Shown here one piece after another: positions 9,167 to 19,240 of a DNA stretch of 64,000 nucleotides (position 1 is its first letter; every line of letters starts with the position of its first letter). The stretch spans positions 3,910-67,909 of the forward strand of contig JASFTQ010000001.1 of assembly GCA_050053515.1 (NCBI GenBank). Direction: 5' to 3'. The DNA is from G020354645 sp050053515. GTDB lineage: Bacteria > Desulfobacterota > Desulfobacteria > Desulfobacterales > G020354645. The translations under genes were made by a program, and so were the position numbers. Under the pieces are notes generated by a model that had not been told where the DNA came from, searched no databases, and saw only the letters and a list, made by a program, of their open reading frames with translations.

Positions 9167-10000
9167 CTACCGCACGGGAAGAGACTTTTTTTCTACTTCA
9201 TAGTTGACGCTCACCATCCAATCCGCATAATTGGAATCCAATTCCTTGAGTGATTGCACGATTTCCTGTTTCACCGTTGTTTCAATAATGGTGCCTCTGC
9301 CGGGCCAAATTCTGAATTTTATTCGCCAAAATACTTTACCGCTGCTGGTTTTCATTTTTCCCTCCGAAGAGGGTCCTTTGATGAAAATCCCGGAAAATTG
9401 TTCAACGGTCGCAGAAATGATGTCTTTGGCCTTCTGTAACATTTGATTGGCGATTTCAGGGTTGTTGTGCAAGGTGATATCCACCAGGCAACGGATATAG
9501 CCCTTGGGATAATTGATGACATTGGTAACTGTGCGGTTTGGAATGAAGATATTTGCGCCCAGATGACTCTCCAGGACGATATATCTCATTCCTATTTTTT
9601 TTACGATACCTGACTGACCGCCTATTTCAACCATATCGCCCAGATCTATAAGATCCGAAAATATAAGCGTGAGCCCGGTGACAACATCCTGAACCAAACC
9701 CTGGGAGCCAAACCCTATGGCAAGACCGACCACCGAAGCACTCGCAAGGTAGGCTGTCAGAGAAACACCAAATTCCTTTAAGATCAATCCAATGGCACCA
9801 AAATAAAGCAAAAATACCAGGATGCTGGTGAACAGGCTCGTGATGGATCTGGCCTTGGAAAAAGCGGCATCCGGCAAAGACCTCAATAACCTGTCGCTGA
9901 GACGTCGGATGTTGATGACGATCAGATGCACGGCCACGGCGATAACCACAATCAATAAAATTCGCATTGGATCACTGAGACCTCTGATAAATGCAAACAT
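9167..10000 (-). CDS. Small mechanosensitive channel, MscS family
   Basis: 277 residues, close to the 286 of E. coli MscS. N-terminal membrane segments (ILLIVVIAVAVHLIVI; SLFTSILVFLLYFGAIGLIL) precede the pore helix region TAYLASASVVGLAIGFGSQGLVQDVVTGLTL, the most conserved MscS stretch. The beta domain follows (DLGDMVEIGGQSGIVKKIGMRYIVL) and the C-terminal domain is mostly present. It is an inner-membrane channel that opens under tension to release solutes in hypo-osmotic shock. GGGGGA precedes the ATG. It is the shortest of three MscS-type genes in the window (others at 15128 and 47633). Confidence 0.93.
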   Translation of the reverse strand: MFAFIRGLSDPMRILLIVVIAVAVHLIVINIRRLSDRLLRSLPDAAFSKARSITSLFTSILVFLLYFGAIGLILKEFGVSLTAYLASASVVGLAIGFGSQGLVQDVVTGLTLIFSDLIDLGDMVEIGGQSGIVKKIGMRYIVLESHLGANIFIPNRTVTNVINYPKGYIRCLVDITLHNNPEIANQMLQKAKDIISATVEQFSGIFIKGPSSEGKMKTSSGKVFWRIKFRIWPGRGTIIETTVKQEIVQSLKELDSNYADWMVSVNYEVEKKSLPVR

Positions 10001-10089
10001 ATTTCCCCCATTGATCGCTTGCTGGTAAGTTCATTTTCCTTTCAGGGAAGCCCCGCTTATTTGGACCATAGGCGCTAATTTAAGCTCAG

Positions 10090-10188
10090 GGTCATTCCTG
10101 CGAAAGCCGGAATCCATTTGGCCAAGATTATGTTATCACACTGGATTCCGGGTCCGTCATCCCGGACGTGATCCGGGACCGGAATGAC
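10090..10188. repeat. REP-like palindromic repeat
   Basis: Within the 480-base gap 10001-10481, blocks GTCATTCC...GCCGGAATCCA and TGGATTCCGGGTC...GACCGGAATGAC form inverted repeats. The block GATTCCGGGTC...CCCGGAATGAC recurs at 17003-17026. This type of palindrome is frequent between genes in deltaproteobacteria. The rest of the gap shows no gene. Confidence 0.6.
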
Positions 10189-10481
10189 AAAAACAGGTGT
10201 GGTTTTGCGAATTGTGTCACAATCTGTTTTACAGGAATGACAACTCCAAAACCCTTAAATCGACGCATTTGCACTTTAGGCAGGGGGCTTCATTAAAAAC
10301 CTCAGGGTCCGATATAGATAATCCTGCCTTATTCCTAATTCGAATTTATCACTTAGGCAAGGTTTTTGTGATTACCTCTTCCGGAAAGCGGTGATCATCC
10401 ATTAACTTTTATTTCTCGATTGACTCGATTGCAAAGACTTGTTTAAAAGAGAAATAATTTCTCACATTTGATTGCTGAAAA

Positions 10482-13076
10482 ATGGATGCTAAAACAAACA
10501 AAAAGGACAAAACGCCGCCAAAAAGTGGAACGCTGGGAACCTTTGCCGGTGTTTTCACCCCCAGTGTACTCACTATCCTCGGTATTATTCTATTTATGCG
10601 CCTGGGGTATGTGGTCGGCAATGCCGGTCTGGGGCGCACCTTAATTATTCTGTTGGTGGCCAATAGTATTTCCGTACTGACCAGCGTTTCTTTATCAGCA
10701 ATCGCCACGAATTTAAAGGTTAAAGGCGGCGGTGATTATTATCTTATTTCCCGCACCCTGGGATTGGAATTTGGCGGTGCCATCGGTATTGTTTTGTATC
10801 TGGCCCAATCGGTTTCCATTGCTTTTTACTGCATCGGCTTTGGTGAAGTGCTGGCAGGCATATTGGGGACCGGCAGCAAAATAATGCCTCAAATCATCGC
10901 CGCCTCGGCAGTCTCTTTGTTATTTATTTTTGCCTGGTTTGGGGCAGACGTGGCCACAAGATTCCAATATGTCGTCATGACAATATTGGGGATAGCGCTG
11001 CTTTCATTTTTTTGGGGGGGATTCAGCCGCTGGGACCATACGCTTTTGACCCAAAACTGGGCATCGCCGTCTTCCGGCCTGGCGTTTTGGGTGATATTTG
11101 CAATTTTTTTTCCGGCGGTAACCGGTTTTACCCAGGGTGTGAGTATGTCGGGTGATTTGAAAGATCCCGGAAAAAGCCTGCCACAGGGGACTTTTTTAGC
11201 TGTTGGCCTTTCTATCGGTGTTTATTTTCTGGCTGCCGTCGTTTTTGCTGCATCCACAACCGGTGAGGTCATGCGCAGTGACTATAGTGTCATGCGGCGC
11301 GTGGCCGCCGTTGATTTTCTCATCACCGCCGGCGTGATTGCCGCGACACTATCATCGGCCATGGCGTCGTATTTAGGGGCGCCCCGTATCCTCCAATCAC
11401 TGGCAACTGATCGGATCTTTCCGTTTCTCTTACCTTTTGCCAAAGGTCATGGCCCCACCGGAAACCCGCGGCGCGGCGTTTTACTTTCAACCGCATTTGC
11501 CTTTGCTACCATTGCCCTCGGCAATTTGAATGTGATCGCACCGGTGGTGTCCATGTTCTTTTTGATTTCTTACGGTCTTCTCAACTATGCCACTTATTAC
11601 GAAGCCCGTGCCGCCAGTCCGTCCTTTCGCCCCCGCTTTCGGTGGTACGATCTGCGAGCCAGTCTTGTTGGAGCGGCGGCCTGTCTGGGCGTCATGCTGG
11701 CTATTGACTTAACCGCCGGTGTGATTGCGGTTGCTATCTTATTTTCAATCTATCAATACCTCAAGCGAACAGCCAGCCCGGCCCGCTGGGCCGATAGCCG
11801 CCGTTCCTATCATCTGCAGCGAATTCGTGAACATCTCCTGGCTGCATCGCGGGAACAGGAGCATCCCAGAAATTGGCGTCCGCAAATTCTTTTATTTTCT
11901 GATGACCCTCATCGGCGCCAACAACTATTTCAATTTGCCGCCTGGTGCGAAGGCGATAGCGGTTTTACCACAGTGGTCCGCATTCTTGAAGGCGAAGGGC
12001 TGAAGATGCTCAAACTCAGAACCGAATCCGAAGATGAGCTGCGTAAAGATATTGCAGACCATGATCTGGAGGCGTTTCCTCTGGTAATTATTGCCCAAAA
12101 CCTCACCCAAGGGATCCAGACTTTGGTACAAGCTTACGGAATTGGGCCACTGCATGCAAATACCATTTTGCTGAATTGGTTTGAAAAAGTTCCGGAAATT
12201 AGTTTGGGATTTCGAGAAATCCTCTATGGTCAGCGACTGAGAACCGCTTTTCGGTTGGGTTGTAATATTGTGGTCTTAGATGCGAAGCAAAACGAATGGG
12301 AACAGTTGGAACCGATACCGGCGGAGCAGAGACGCATCGACGTTTGGTGGTGGAATGATGACAGCAGCCGGCTGATGCTTCTGTTGGCATACTTGATAAC
12401 CCGCCATGAAACCTGGGATGGTGCAAAAATCAGGGTTTTAGCAACCTCTGTTGACGGTACGACAGGTGATACAGATAAAGTCCTTGGCCAAATTCTGGAT
12501 GATGTCCGCATCGATGCCGAGCCGGTGGTATTGGCGGAACTTAATACGGATTTGATTACAGGCTATTCTAAAGATGCCGCTTTGGTTTTTCTACCTTTTC
12601 GTTTGAAGGGCAACCAGCCGGTGGATCTATTTGGTGAACCTCTAAATCAAATTATTTCTCGCTTGCCGATTACGGCCCTGGTGATGGCAGCCGAAGATAT
12701 CGACCTGGATGCCGAACCCGAAGAAGGAAAGGCCGGGGAGACCGCAGAGGCTATTGATGCCCTGGCGGATGCAGAAAAACGGGCGCGTGAGGCGCAAAAA
12801 GATGCTGCTGATGCCTCTGAGGCGGCCATTGCAGCAAAGGATAAGTTACGGCAGGTGCAGGAGAAAGCGACCGATACGGATGTGGATGAATCTGAAATCG
12901 AAGCGTTAAAAGCTTCTTTGGAAAAAGCCGAAAAAAATTCTGAAAAAGCTGCGCGACGATCTGCCAAGGCCGCAGCTAAAGTTGAGGCTGCCGCCCGGGT
13001 TGTCGAAGAGCTTGGTTTAAAGACCGAAAAAGACGAAGCAGACCCCTCCGATTCCGCTGATGAGGCCAAAACTTAA
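10482..13076 (+). CDS. SLC12-like (cation-chloride cotransporter/APC) permease with coiled-coil tail
   Basis: 864 residues. The first 430 or so form a 12-helix APC-fold permease: VFTPSVLTILGIILFMRLGYVVG near the start is the SLC12 signature region, and further helices follow to about residue 430. Residues about 430-740 are a large cytoplasmic domain resembling the C-terminal domain of cation-chloride cotransporters. The last 120 residues are almost only Ala, Glu, Lys and Asp (for example AEKRAREAQKDAADASEAA) and should form a long coiled coil. Substrate is not deducible; K+, Cl- or amino acids are possible. Its stop codon is directly adjacent to the stop of the convergent amylosucrase gene. 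Confidence 0.85.
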   Translation: MDAKTNKKDKTPPKSGTLGTFAGVFTPSVLTILGIILFMRLGYVVGNAGLGRTLIILLVANSISVLTSVSLSAIATNLKVKGGGDYYLISRTLGLEFGGAIGIVLYLAQSVSIAFYCIGFGEVLAGILGTGSKIMPQIIAASAVSLLFIFAWFGADVATRFQYVVMTILGIALLSFFWGGFSRWDHTLLTQNWASPSSGLAFWVIFAIFFPAVTGFTQGVSMSGDLKDPGKSLPQGTFLAVGLSIGVYFLAAVVFAASTTGEVMRSDYSVMRRVAAVDFLITAGVIAATLSSAMASYLGAPRILQSLATDRIFPFLLPFAKGHGPTGNPRRGVLLSTAFAFATIALGNLNVIAPVVSMFFLISYGLLNYATYYEARAASPSFRPRFRWYDLRASLVGAAACLGVMLAIDLTAGVIAVAILFSIYQYLKRTASPARWADSRRSYHLQRIREHLLAASREQEHPRNWRPQILLFSDDPHRRQQLFQFAAWCEGDSGFTTVVRILEGEGLKMLKLRTESEDELRKDIADHDLEAFPLVIIAQNLTQGIQTLVQAYGIGPLHANTILLNWFEKVPEISLGFREILYGQRLRTAFRLGCNIVVLDAKQNEWEQLEPIPAEQRRIDVWWWNDDSSRLMLLLAYLITRHETWDGAKIRVLATSVDGTTGDTDKVLGQILDDVRIDAEPVVLAELNTDLITGYSKDAALVFLPFRLKGNQPVDLFGEPLNQIISRLPITALVMAAEDIDLDAEPEEGKAGETAEAIDALADAEKRAREAQKDAADASEAAIAAKDKLRQVQEKATDTDVDESEIEALKASLEKAEKNSEKAARRSAKAAAKVEAAARVVEELGLKTEKDEADPSDSADEAKT

Positions 13077-15035
13077 TTATGACTCAGAAATATCCAGCCA
13101 CACAGCGCGATGATCATCCAGGATCAAATCACTGTTATCTGGAAGGACTTCTCCGTTCAACAAATTGATAACATCTCCTTTGATTCCGCAGGCTTTTAGT
13201 TGAGCCGCGTCCATCTGCTGAGGTTCATCCGCAAAATTGTTTACGATCAGTATTTTCTGGTTATCAAAGGCCCGAATATACCCGAACAGGTGCGGGTTTC
13301 CAGTATGAATGATCTCCATCCCGCCGTTTTGAAAGGCCGGTAATTTTTTGCGCAAATTGAACAGCTTGACCATTTCGTGGAAAAAGCGCCACTCCAGTGT
13401 GTCCTGATCGTTTAGATCTTCACGGGCTTCCCAGCGTTTCCTGGAGCGATGAACCCATCGGCTGTCATCGACTTTCGCGGGGTCGGTGAGGTAGGTGTAA
13501 TCATTCAGCATCCCCCATTCATCACCGATGTAAAGCAGTGGAATACCGCCGATACTGACCTGAATGCTCCTCAGCAGGTTGATGCGCCGGACCGCCCGCT
13601 CGATCAATTCGCTGTCTTTTTTCTCAACGGCATCCTCCAGTCCCGCCAGGGATGAAAATGTTCCGGAGATTCGAACATCGCCCGTATCCGCGTTGAATTG
13701 AAAGGGAACGCCTTTTGAAAAAGAACCGGGATAATCCCCGGTGTAGAACTTGTTCAAAAACCTGCGATGACCGTCCGGATCGATACCGATTTGTTGGGCA
13801 TCCTGGTCGTCAAAGGTCCATCCGATGTCGTCATGACAGCGGACATAGTTTATCCATGTGCATCCGGCGGGCGTTCGATAGCGGTTTCTCATGGAATGTT
13901 CAAGCAGCTTTACTTCCCGGGTTGCCAGTGCCTCCCACAACAGCGCCATGAGCAGGGGGTTGTAGGACAACTGACATTCATCGGGATGAATGTAACGAAT
14001 CACTTCATCCGGATGGACGATGGCTTCCGATTTAAACAGCAAACAGGGCGCAGCGATTTTCACCATAGCGTTAAAGGCCCGGATGATCGTGTGGGCTTCC
14101 GGTTGATTTTCGCAATTTGTGCCCAGCCTTTTCCAGATAAAAGCCACGGCGTCCAAGCGCAGCACTTCAACACCTTGATTGGCCAGATAGAGCATTTCCT
14201 CGGCCATGGCACGAAACACTTCCGGGTTTGAATAATTCAGATCCCATTGAAAGCTGTTAAACGTGGTCCAAACCCAGCGTTTCATCTCCTCGCACCACGT
14301 GAAACTTCCCTTCCTTACCGTAGGGAATATGTCTCTAAGATACTTCTGGAACTGATCCGGCAGCTCGCGATCCGGAAAGGTATAGTAGTAGGCCATGAAA
14401 TCCGGATCGCCGGACTTGGCCTTTTGGGCCCAGATGTGTTCATCGGATGTATGGTTGAACACGAAATCCAACACCAGGCTGATCCCTTCCCCACGAAGCG
14501 CGGCCGCCAATTTGGCAAGCTCCTCCATGGTGCCGATATCCGGATTGATGGCACGGTAGTCGCTGACGGCGTAGCCGCCGTCATTGTCCCCTTTGGGGAC
14601 TTCAAACAATGGCATCAGATGCAGGTAGGTCAGACCGAGTTTCTTAAAATAGGAGGTGTGATCATCCAGTTTTGCCAGGTTGTCGCTGAAAAGATCGACA
14701 TACAATACCCCGCCCGCCATTTTTTCGGATAAAAACCAGGCAGGATCGGCTTCCCGTTGCTCATCCAGCAGTTTCAGTTCGGCGGGCCGCTCCAGCCAGT
14801 ATTGCACCAGTGATGTTAAAACCCGTTGAAGGGTATAAAAAAAATCATATTGCCACCCGTATAACTGATGCAGATAGGAAAACAGGCGTTCCCATTCCCT
14901 GTGAAGCCTGTTTTTAAATTTATGCCAATCATGCGGTGACTGCTTAAGCTCAGCTGAAACCGCCTTTTCCACTTCGGGAAGAATGCGATCCAGAGACCTC
15001 CTGGCCTGTTCCGGTCTCCAGTCATATTCTATCAT
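13077..15035 (-). CDS. Amylosucrase (GH13 subfamily 4)
   Basis: 652 residues, the length of known amylosucrases. The N-terminal all-helical domain (1-100) precedes the barrel. Conserved barrel pieces are FVFNHTSDEHIWA, the nucleophile region VLRLDAVAFIWK, the acid/base region LLFKSEAIVHPDE and VRCHDDIGWTFDD. The amylosucrase-specific block WTTFNSFQWDLNYSNPEVF is complete. It transfers glucose from sucrose to a growing alpha-1,4-glucan, releasing fructose. Together with the glucan phosphorylase at 58502 and the CBM48 protein at 62219 it points to storage-glucan metabolism. Trehalose synthase is the main alternative but fits less well. GGAAG precedes the ATG. Confidence 0.9.
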   Translation of the reverse strand: MIEYDWRPEQARRSLDRILPEVEKAVSAELKQSPHDWHKFKNRLHREWERLFSYLHQLYGWQYDFFYTLQRVLTSLVQYWLERPAELKLLDEQREADPAWFLSEKMAGGVLYVDLFSDNLAKLDDHTSYFKKLGLTYLHLMPLFEVPKGDNDGGYAVSDYRAINPDIGTMEELAKLAAALRGEGISLVLDFVFNHTSDEHIWAQKAKSGDPDFMAYYYTFPDRELPDQFQKYLRDIFPTVRKGSFTWCEEMKRWVWTTFNSFQWDLNYSNPEVFRAMAEEMLYLANQGVEVLRLDAVAFIWKRLGTNCENQPEAHTIIRAFNAMVKIAAPCLLFKSEAIVHPDEVIRYIHPDECQLSYNPLLMALLWEALATREVKLLEHSMRNRYRTPAGCTWINYVRCHDDIGWTFDDQDAQQIGIDPDGHRRFLNKFYTGDYPGSFSKGVPFQFNADTGDVRISGTFSSLAGLEDAVEKKDSELIERAVRRINLLRSIQVSIGGIPLLYIGDEWGMLNDYTYLTDPAKVDDSRWVHRSRKRWEAREDLNDQDTLEWRFFHEMVKLFNLRKKLPAFQNGGMEIIHTGNPHLFGYIRAFDNQKILIVNNFADEPQQMDAAQLKACGIKGDVINLLNGEVLPDNSDLILDDHRAVWLDISES

Positions 15036-15127
15036 CGTCGCTTCCTTTCTGTTTTTAGAAACCTATCAGCACATTTATAAGAAGCTTTCAAATAATTCTA
15101 TGATAATGTTTGATTATCGCTGTTGCT

Positions 15128-16774
15128 TCACCCTTTGGTTTTTTCAATCTGTTTATCGCTCTGCCCCGCCAATTGTACATCACTGGATAAGCTTATATGC
15201 AATGGCCTGCGATCGTCGTGAGCCAGATAGGTGGTGGTTGTCGGAAAAGCGAATTCAATGCCTTCTTTTTCAAAGGCTTGCATTATTTTCAAATTGACTT
15301 TTTCAGAAAATTCCACGTAAGCCCAGTAATCAGCCGGGTGATACCAGTAGATCATCATGATGTTTAAGGAAGTATCGTTGAATTCAGTAAAATAAGCCCG
15401 AGGTGGAAAATCCGGGTGCATCCCTTCATGGTTGCCGAGGATTTCCCGGATGATTTCAAGTGCCCGCTCCACCTTTTCCGGCGGTGTATCGTAGGTAATG
15501 GTGATGTTGGTCAGGCGACGAATGTGGGGCCGCCGGCCGACGTTTTCGATAGCATTGGTTGCCATTTTTTCATTGGGAACTGTTACTAAATGACCCGTCA
15601 GGGTTCGAACCCTTGTCGAACGAAAACCAATATTTTCAACCACACCATCATAGCTTTCCACCAACACTCTCTGGCCGACGCTAAAGGGTTTGTCCAACAT
15701 GATCATGATGCTGCCGAAAAAATTCTTCAAGGTGTCCTGGGCTGCCAGTGCTACAGCCAAGCCACCGATTCCCAATCCGGCCAGCAGGGCACTCAATGGT
15801 TGACCCGACAATGCTCTCAAAAGGTAAATCGCGCCGACCACAATCACCACCACACGGGCGATTAGCCGGATCATCTGCACAAAGGTGCTGTCCAGCATAT
15901 TGTCTTCTCGTTGGGCGAAACGATTCAGCTCATAAACCAGGAGTTCAATCAGCCGGTAGAGGAACACAACGATGGCCAGAGTGCTCAGCACTCCGATGGT
16001 GATGTCTGATATCTGAGTTATCGTCTTTGACAAGTCGAGAATTTCTTTGACTGCATAGACAGCCACGGAGATTAAAAGGAGGGCGATCGGCCACATCGCA
16101 GCTTTCAAAACAAGGTTTAACCGAACATTTTCTTCCGAATCCTTGAGAACCGTCGTGATATCGGAGACAAATTTGCCGATCACCCGAATGGCCTGATAGA
16201 TCAGTACAAATATAGCAACAAGCAGAAGGTAACGCCACATCGGAGATGTCATCAGCCACTCCGGAAAAACATTGCGTTGATTATAGATGAAAACGGCTAT
16301 GACACCGATGAGAATGAAGAGTCGCAGCGTTTTTTTCAGCTTTGACAATGTTTTCTGCGGAAATCTTTCCTGTAGCTCTGCAGGCATGGTGAGCCGGACA
16401 TTATCCAGCAAGGCCACCAGCTGAAAAGCAAGCACAACAATTGCTAATGCCAACAAAAAAGCTTCCAGCCCGTGAAGAAGTTGCGCCAGCCGTTCAGGGA
16501 CAACCAGCGGCTCTTCCGCTATGCGGAGTAAGACGGCGAATATCGCCAAACGCAGGGGTGGCAGAAATGCTTGCAACCGCCACAGTTTCGGAGATCTACC
16601 CTTGTCTTCCAGGGATTTTTGAATCCGTTGTCGCGTCTTTCGGAAAAGAATCTCTAAAATTATGTATCCGATAACGATAATTGCCAGCGAAATTAACAGG
16701 CGCCCGGTGACATTCCCTGAAATGGTTTGCTCAACCAATTGATCAATTTGAATATTGGTTGTTAGTGGATTCAT
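15128..16774 (-). CDS. Mechanosensitive ion channel protein, MscS family (multi-helix)
   Basis: 548 residues. Long hydrophobic N-terminal half with about eight membrane helices, then the conserved pore and beta domain at about residues 320-420: SALLAGLGIGGLAVALAAQD, TLKNFFGSIMIMLDKPFSVG, then RVLVESYDGVVENIGFRSTRVRTL. The C-terminal alpha/beta domain is present. Compared with the 277-residue channel at 9167 it has extra helices, as in YbdG/YnaI-type channels. AAAGGAGG precedes the ATG. It lies downstream of corA and upstream of the amylosucrase, all on the minus strand but with gaps, so a shared transcript is uncertain. Confidence 0.92.
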   Translation of the reverse strand: MNPLTTNIQIDQLVEQTISGNVTGRLLISLAIIVIGYIILEILFRKTRQRIQKSLEDKGRSPKLWRLQAFLPPLRLAIFAVLLRIAEEPLVVPERLAQLLHGLEAFLLALAIVVLAFQLVALLDNVRLTMPAELQERFPQKTLSKLKKTLRLFILIGVIAVFIYNQRNVFPEWLMTSPMWRYLLLVAIFVLIYQAIRVIGKFVSDITTVLKDSEENVRLNLVLKAAMWPIALLLISVAVYAVKEILDLSKTITQISDITIGVLSTLAIVVFLYRLIELLVYELNRFAQREDNMLDSTFVQMIRLIARVVVIVVGAIYLLRALSGQPLSALLAGLGIGGLAVALAAQDTLKNFFGSIMIMLDKPFSVGQRVLVESYDGVVENIGFRSTRVRTLTGHLVTVPNEKMATNAIENVGRRPHIRRLTNITITYDTPPEKVERALEIIREILGNHEGMHPDFPPRAYFTEFNDTSLNIMMIYWYHPADYWAYVEFSEKVNLKIMQAFEKEGIEFAFPTTTTYLAHDDRRPLHISLSSDVQLAGQSDKQIEKTKG

Positions 16775-17002
16775 TGTGTTAACCTCCTTTAACTGTTGAA
16801 AATTGAGACTGTATGGGAATCTGTTGTTCTGGACGAGTTCACGATAGGTTAGCGAGATCTGCGATTCGACAGGCTCACCACCGACAGAGGGGCTTTGCCG
16901 CAGTAGAAAGAAAAGTGATTATTGCTTGATCATGCCGGTCCCGGAGCACGACCTGAATGACGGATACGGCATCCAGGTGGCTGAGCCCATGTAATCAAGA
17001 TA

Positions 17003-17131
17003 GATTCCGGGTCAAGCCCGGAATGACCGCTTCGCTTCCCTGTTCAAAGGGAAGCTGGCTGAATCAAATATTTTCCTTTCCGGGCTGAGAAGCATTGCCG
17101 AACGGCAGAACCCCCGCTCTTTAGGGCGGGG
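17003..17131. repeat. REP-like hairpins in 365-base gap
   Basis: The gap 16775-17139 has no gene. It carries GATTCCGGGTC...CCCGGAATGAC, a REP palindrome related to 10090-10188. It also has a block CTTCCCTGTTCAAAGGGAAG with TTTCCTTTCCGGG about 40 bases on, which recurs at 40207-40390. The second set resembles end structures of small insertion sequences, but no transposase is present. Confidence 0.5.
17111..17131 (-). terminator. Hairpin downstream of corA
   Basis: CCCCGC and its complement GCGGGG face each other across a short loop, nine bases after the corA stop on the minus strand. There is no clear T-run, so termination is possible but not certain. Confidence 0.4.
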
Positions 17132-17139
17132 AACTCCAT

Positions 17140-18204
17140 TTAAAGCCATTTTTTTCTTTTAAACCAGAATACCATCGCGACAAATATGGCAATTAAAATG
17201 ACCCACAGGACTGGGTAAGACCAGTGCCATTTCAATTCCGGCATGAATTCGAAGTTCATGCCGTAAATACCGGCGATAAAGGTCAGGGGGATGAATATGG
17301 TCGCCATGATTGTGAGCACCTTCATCACTTCGTTCATTTTGTTGCTGACACTGGATAGATAGATATCCAGCATCCCGGAGAGCATGTCCCTGAAAGTCTC
17401 GGCCGTGTCGATGACCTGGATGGTGTGGTCGTAGACGTCCCTGAGATAAGGCAATATATCTCCTTTTATCAGGTCAGACTCGAGTCTCAGCAAACCGCTG
17501 ACGATTTCCCGCAACGGCCAGATCGACTTGCGAATGAAAATCATTTCTCGCTTAAGGTTTTGGATAGCCTGAAGGATTTTCGGTGAAGGATGCTCCAGAA
17601 CCTCTTCTTGCAGCTGCTCTATTTTTTCTCCGATTTCCTCAAAGATCTTAAAATAGTGGTCAACGACCGTGTCGATAAGGGCATAGGCCAGATAATCCGT
17701 GCCGGATTTGCGGATACGCCCCTTGCCCTTTCGAATCCTTTGCCTGACGGGATCAAAAACGTCACCTTCTTTTTCCTGGAGCGAGATGACTACGCTGGGG
17801 GTAACGATTAAACTGATCTGTTCGTGTTGGATGACATGATTTTCGCCCTCGGAGTAAAGCATTTTCAATATGACAAACAGATAATCATCATAATCTTCCA
17901 GTTTCGGGCGCTGCTCGGTGTTTACAATATCTTCCATCAGGAGGGGGTGCAGGTTGAATTTTTCACCCATTTTTTCGATGATCTCGACATCGTGGAGGCC
18001 TGAAACGTTAACCCAAGAAACGGATTTTTTGTCCCTGTAGGCCAGACAGTTATCGACGCTGGCGACTTCTGTTTCTTGCAGGTTATCGGCATCGTAGTCG
18101 ATGATCGTAAATTTGACTTTTTCGACCTTCTTTTCACCCACAAACACAAGGGTCCCCGGCGCTGAGCCTGCCTTTTTGGATGATCTTCTGATAAACTTTC
18201 GCAT
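17140..18204 (-). CDS. corA: Magnesium/cobalt transporter CorA
   Basis: 354 residues, typical length. A long acidic/helical cytoplasmic domain (1-290) is followed by two C-terminal membrane helices, with the defining GMN motif in FIAGIYGMNFEFMPELKWHW just after the first helix. The second helix and a positively charged tail (WFKRKKWL) end the protein. It forms a pentameric inner-membrane channel for Mg2+ uptake. GGGGAG precedes the ATG. One of four divalent-cation genes in this window, together with corC-like 5017, CNNM 25097 and the broken mgtE. Confidence 0.97.
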   Translation of the reverse strand: MRKFIRRSSKKAGSAPGTLVFVGEKKVEKVKFTIIDYDADNLQETEVASVDNCLAYRDKKSVSWVNVSGLHDVEIIEKMGEKFNLHPLLMEDIVNTEQRPKLEDYDDYLFVILKMLYSEGENHVIQHEQISLIVTPSVVISLQEKEGDVFDPVRQRIRKGKGRIRKSGTDYLAYALIDTVVDHYFKIFEEIGEKIEQLQEEVLEHPSPKILQAIQNLKREMIFIRKSIWPLREIVSGLLRLESDLIKGDILPYLRDVYDHTIQVIDTAETFRDMLSGMLDIYLSSVSNKMNEVMKVLTIMATIFIPLTFIAGIYGMNFEFMPELKWHWSYPVLWVILIAIFVAMVFWFKRKKWL

Positions 18205-18328
18205 GTGTTTAAACTCCCCTTGGCTAAATTGATAATGGTATTTGAGAATGTAGCAAAAAATTATAGGGGAATAATCAGATTCTTTTTGTCATTATCCGAT
18301 TAAAAGGTAGAAAATATTTCTGCCGGCT

Positions 18329-18865
18329 TTACATTCCGGATTGTTCTTTTAGAGCGCCGACGATGTCGATACTCTGCTTGAATAAATCAAGGGTTGTCTG
18401 AATCGTGTATTTTTCTTTTTCGATGATATATCCCTCCGACGGATCGTGGGAGATCAGGGCATGATTGATTTTGATCTGCTCGTACATAATGTTGACCTGC
18501 TGAGCTGAGGTTGCCAAGCTGCGCTGTCTCACATTGTAAAAGCGGCGACGGTTTTTTTCTCTTAACTCAATGAATAGTGTCAACAAGGCGTGTTCATACT
18601 CACAGATTGACCTGATCGCGGAGATGGACAGTACAGAGGAAAGCCAGATATTCTTTTGTTCATTGTAGTTTTCATTGGCTATGCTCATCTTATCCAAATC
18701 GCTTTGAATATTTTCGAGCCGGTCGATGTTATCAGATAGAGCGGCTAAAATGGCGTCCGCTTTTTTGAGTATCGCCAGTGTTTCCGGGGGAATTTTTTGA
18801 GACAGCGACGTTTGCGGGACGAAAAATAGCAGTAAGAGTGCATATGCGGCGATAGCTTTATACAT
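18329..18865 (-). CDS. Hypothetical exported helical protein
   Basis: I do not recognise this family. From the ATG at 18865 (AAAGGAAC ribosome site) it encodes 178 residues starting MYKAIAAYALLLLFFVPQTSLSQ, a clear signal peptide. The rest is mostly alpha-helical and polar, with heptad-like stretches (LKKADAILAALSDNIDRLENI), suggesting a periplasmic coiled-coil or four-helix bundle. No cysteine pair or heme motif. The frame is open further upstream to 18973, but that start would bury the signal peptide 36 residues in. It lies upstream of corA on the same strand with a 124-base gap. Confidence 0.7.
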   Translation of the reverse strand: MYKAIAAYALLLLFFVPQTSLSQKIPPETLAILKKADAILAALSDNIDRLENIQSDLDKMSIANENYNEQKNIWLSSVLSISAIRSICEYEHALLTLFIELREKNRRRFYNVRQRSLATSAQQVNIMYEQIKINHALISHDPSEGYIIEKEKYTIQTTLDLFKQSIDIVGALKEQSGM

Positions 18866-19240
18866 GGAAGGGTTCCTTTCTCTGATAAAACTGTATTGTT
18901 CAGTAATTTCACCTATCATCGCAGCTTTGTCAAGGGCAACAGAAATTGTATTGTAGGTTCCCCTGAAAGGCAAACTGCACTCCGACCATCAGATTTAGCC
19001 GGCTGCGTCGAATCCATCGTTATTGCTGAATCTTAAAGGAATCGTGGTGTTCGCATTGAGTCTCACCGGGCCATATGTTATGCTGAATTACTTCAACGCA
19101 TCTCGAGGCGAAGGCCCATCATACGGTGAGTTACCGAAACCGGCCGGCATTGTTTAAGTCTCGGTTTATAAATGTGAAGCCCCCCGGCCCAAAGGGCGGG
19201 GCTTGCTGGGAAACGAACCGGTCGAAAGGAGTAGCAGGTC
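18866..19240. other. Intergenic gap with GC hairpin
   Basis: No gene seen. A GC-rich hairpin at 19177-19204 (AAGCCCC...GGGGCTT) lies 37 bases before the ABC exporter start. The sequence after it, GAAAGGAG, is the exporter's ribosome-binding site. The hairpin may be part of the exporter leader or a remnant of a small insertion-sequence end. Confidence 0.45.

Noticed and set aside
10482..13076. Amino acid permease as specific call
   Set aside because: The N-terminal signature and the large cytoplasmic domain fit the SLC12/cation-chloride cotransporter group better.
15590..15620. GGGTTCGAACCC-like T-arm suggesting a tRNA
   Set aside because: It lies inside the conserved MscS pore region of the gene at 15128, and no acceptor or anticodon arms are around it.
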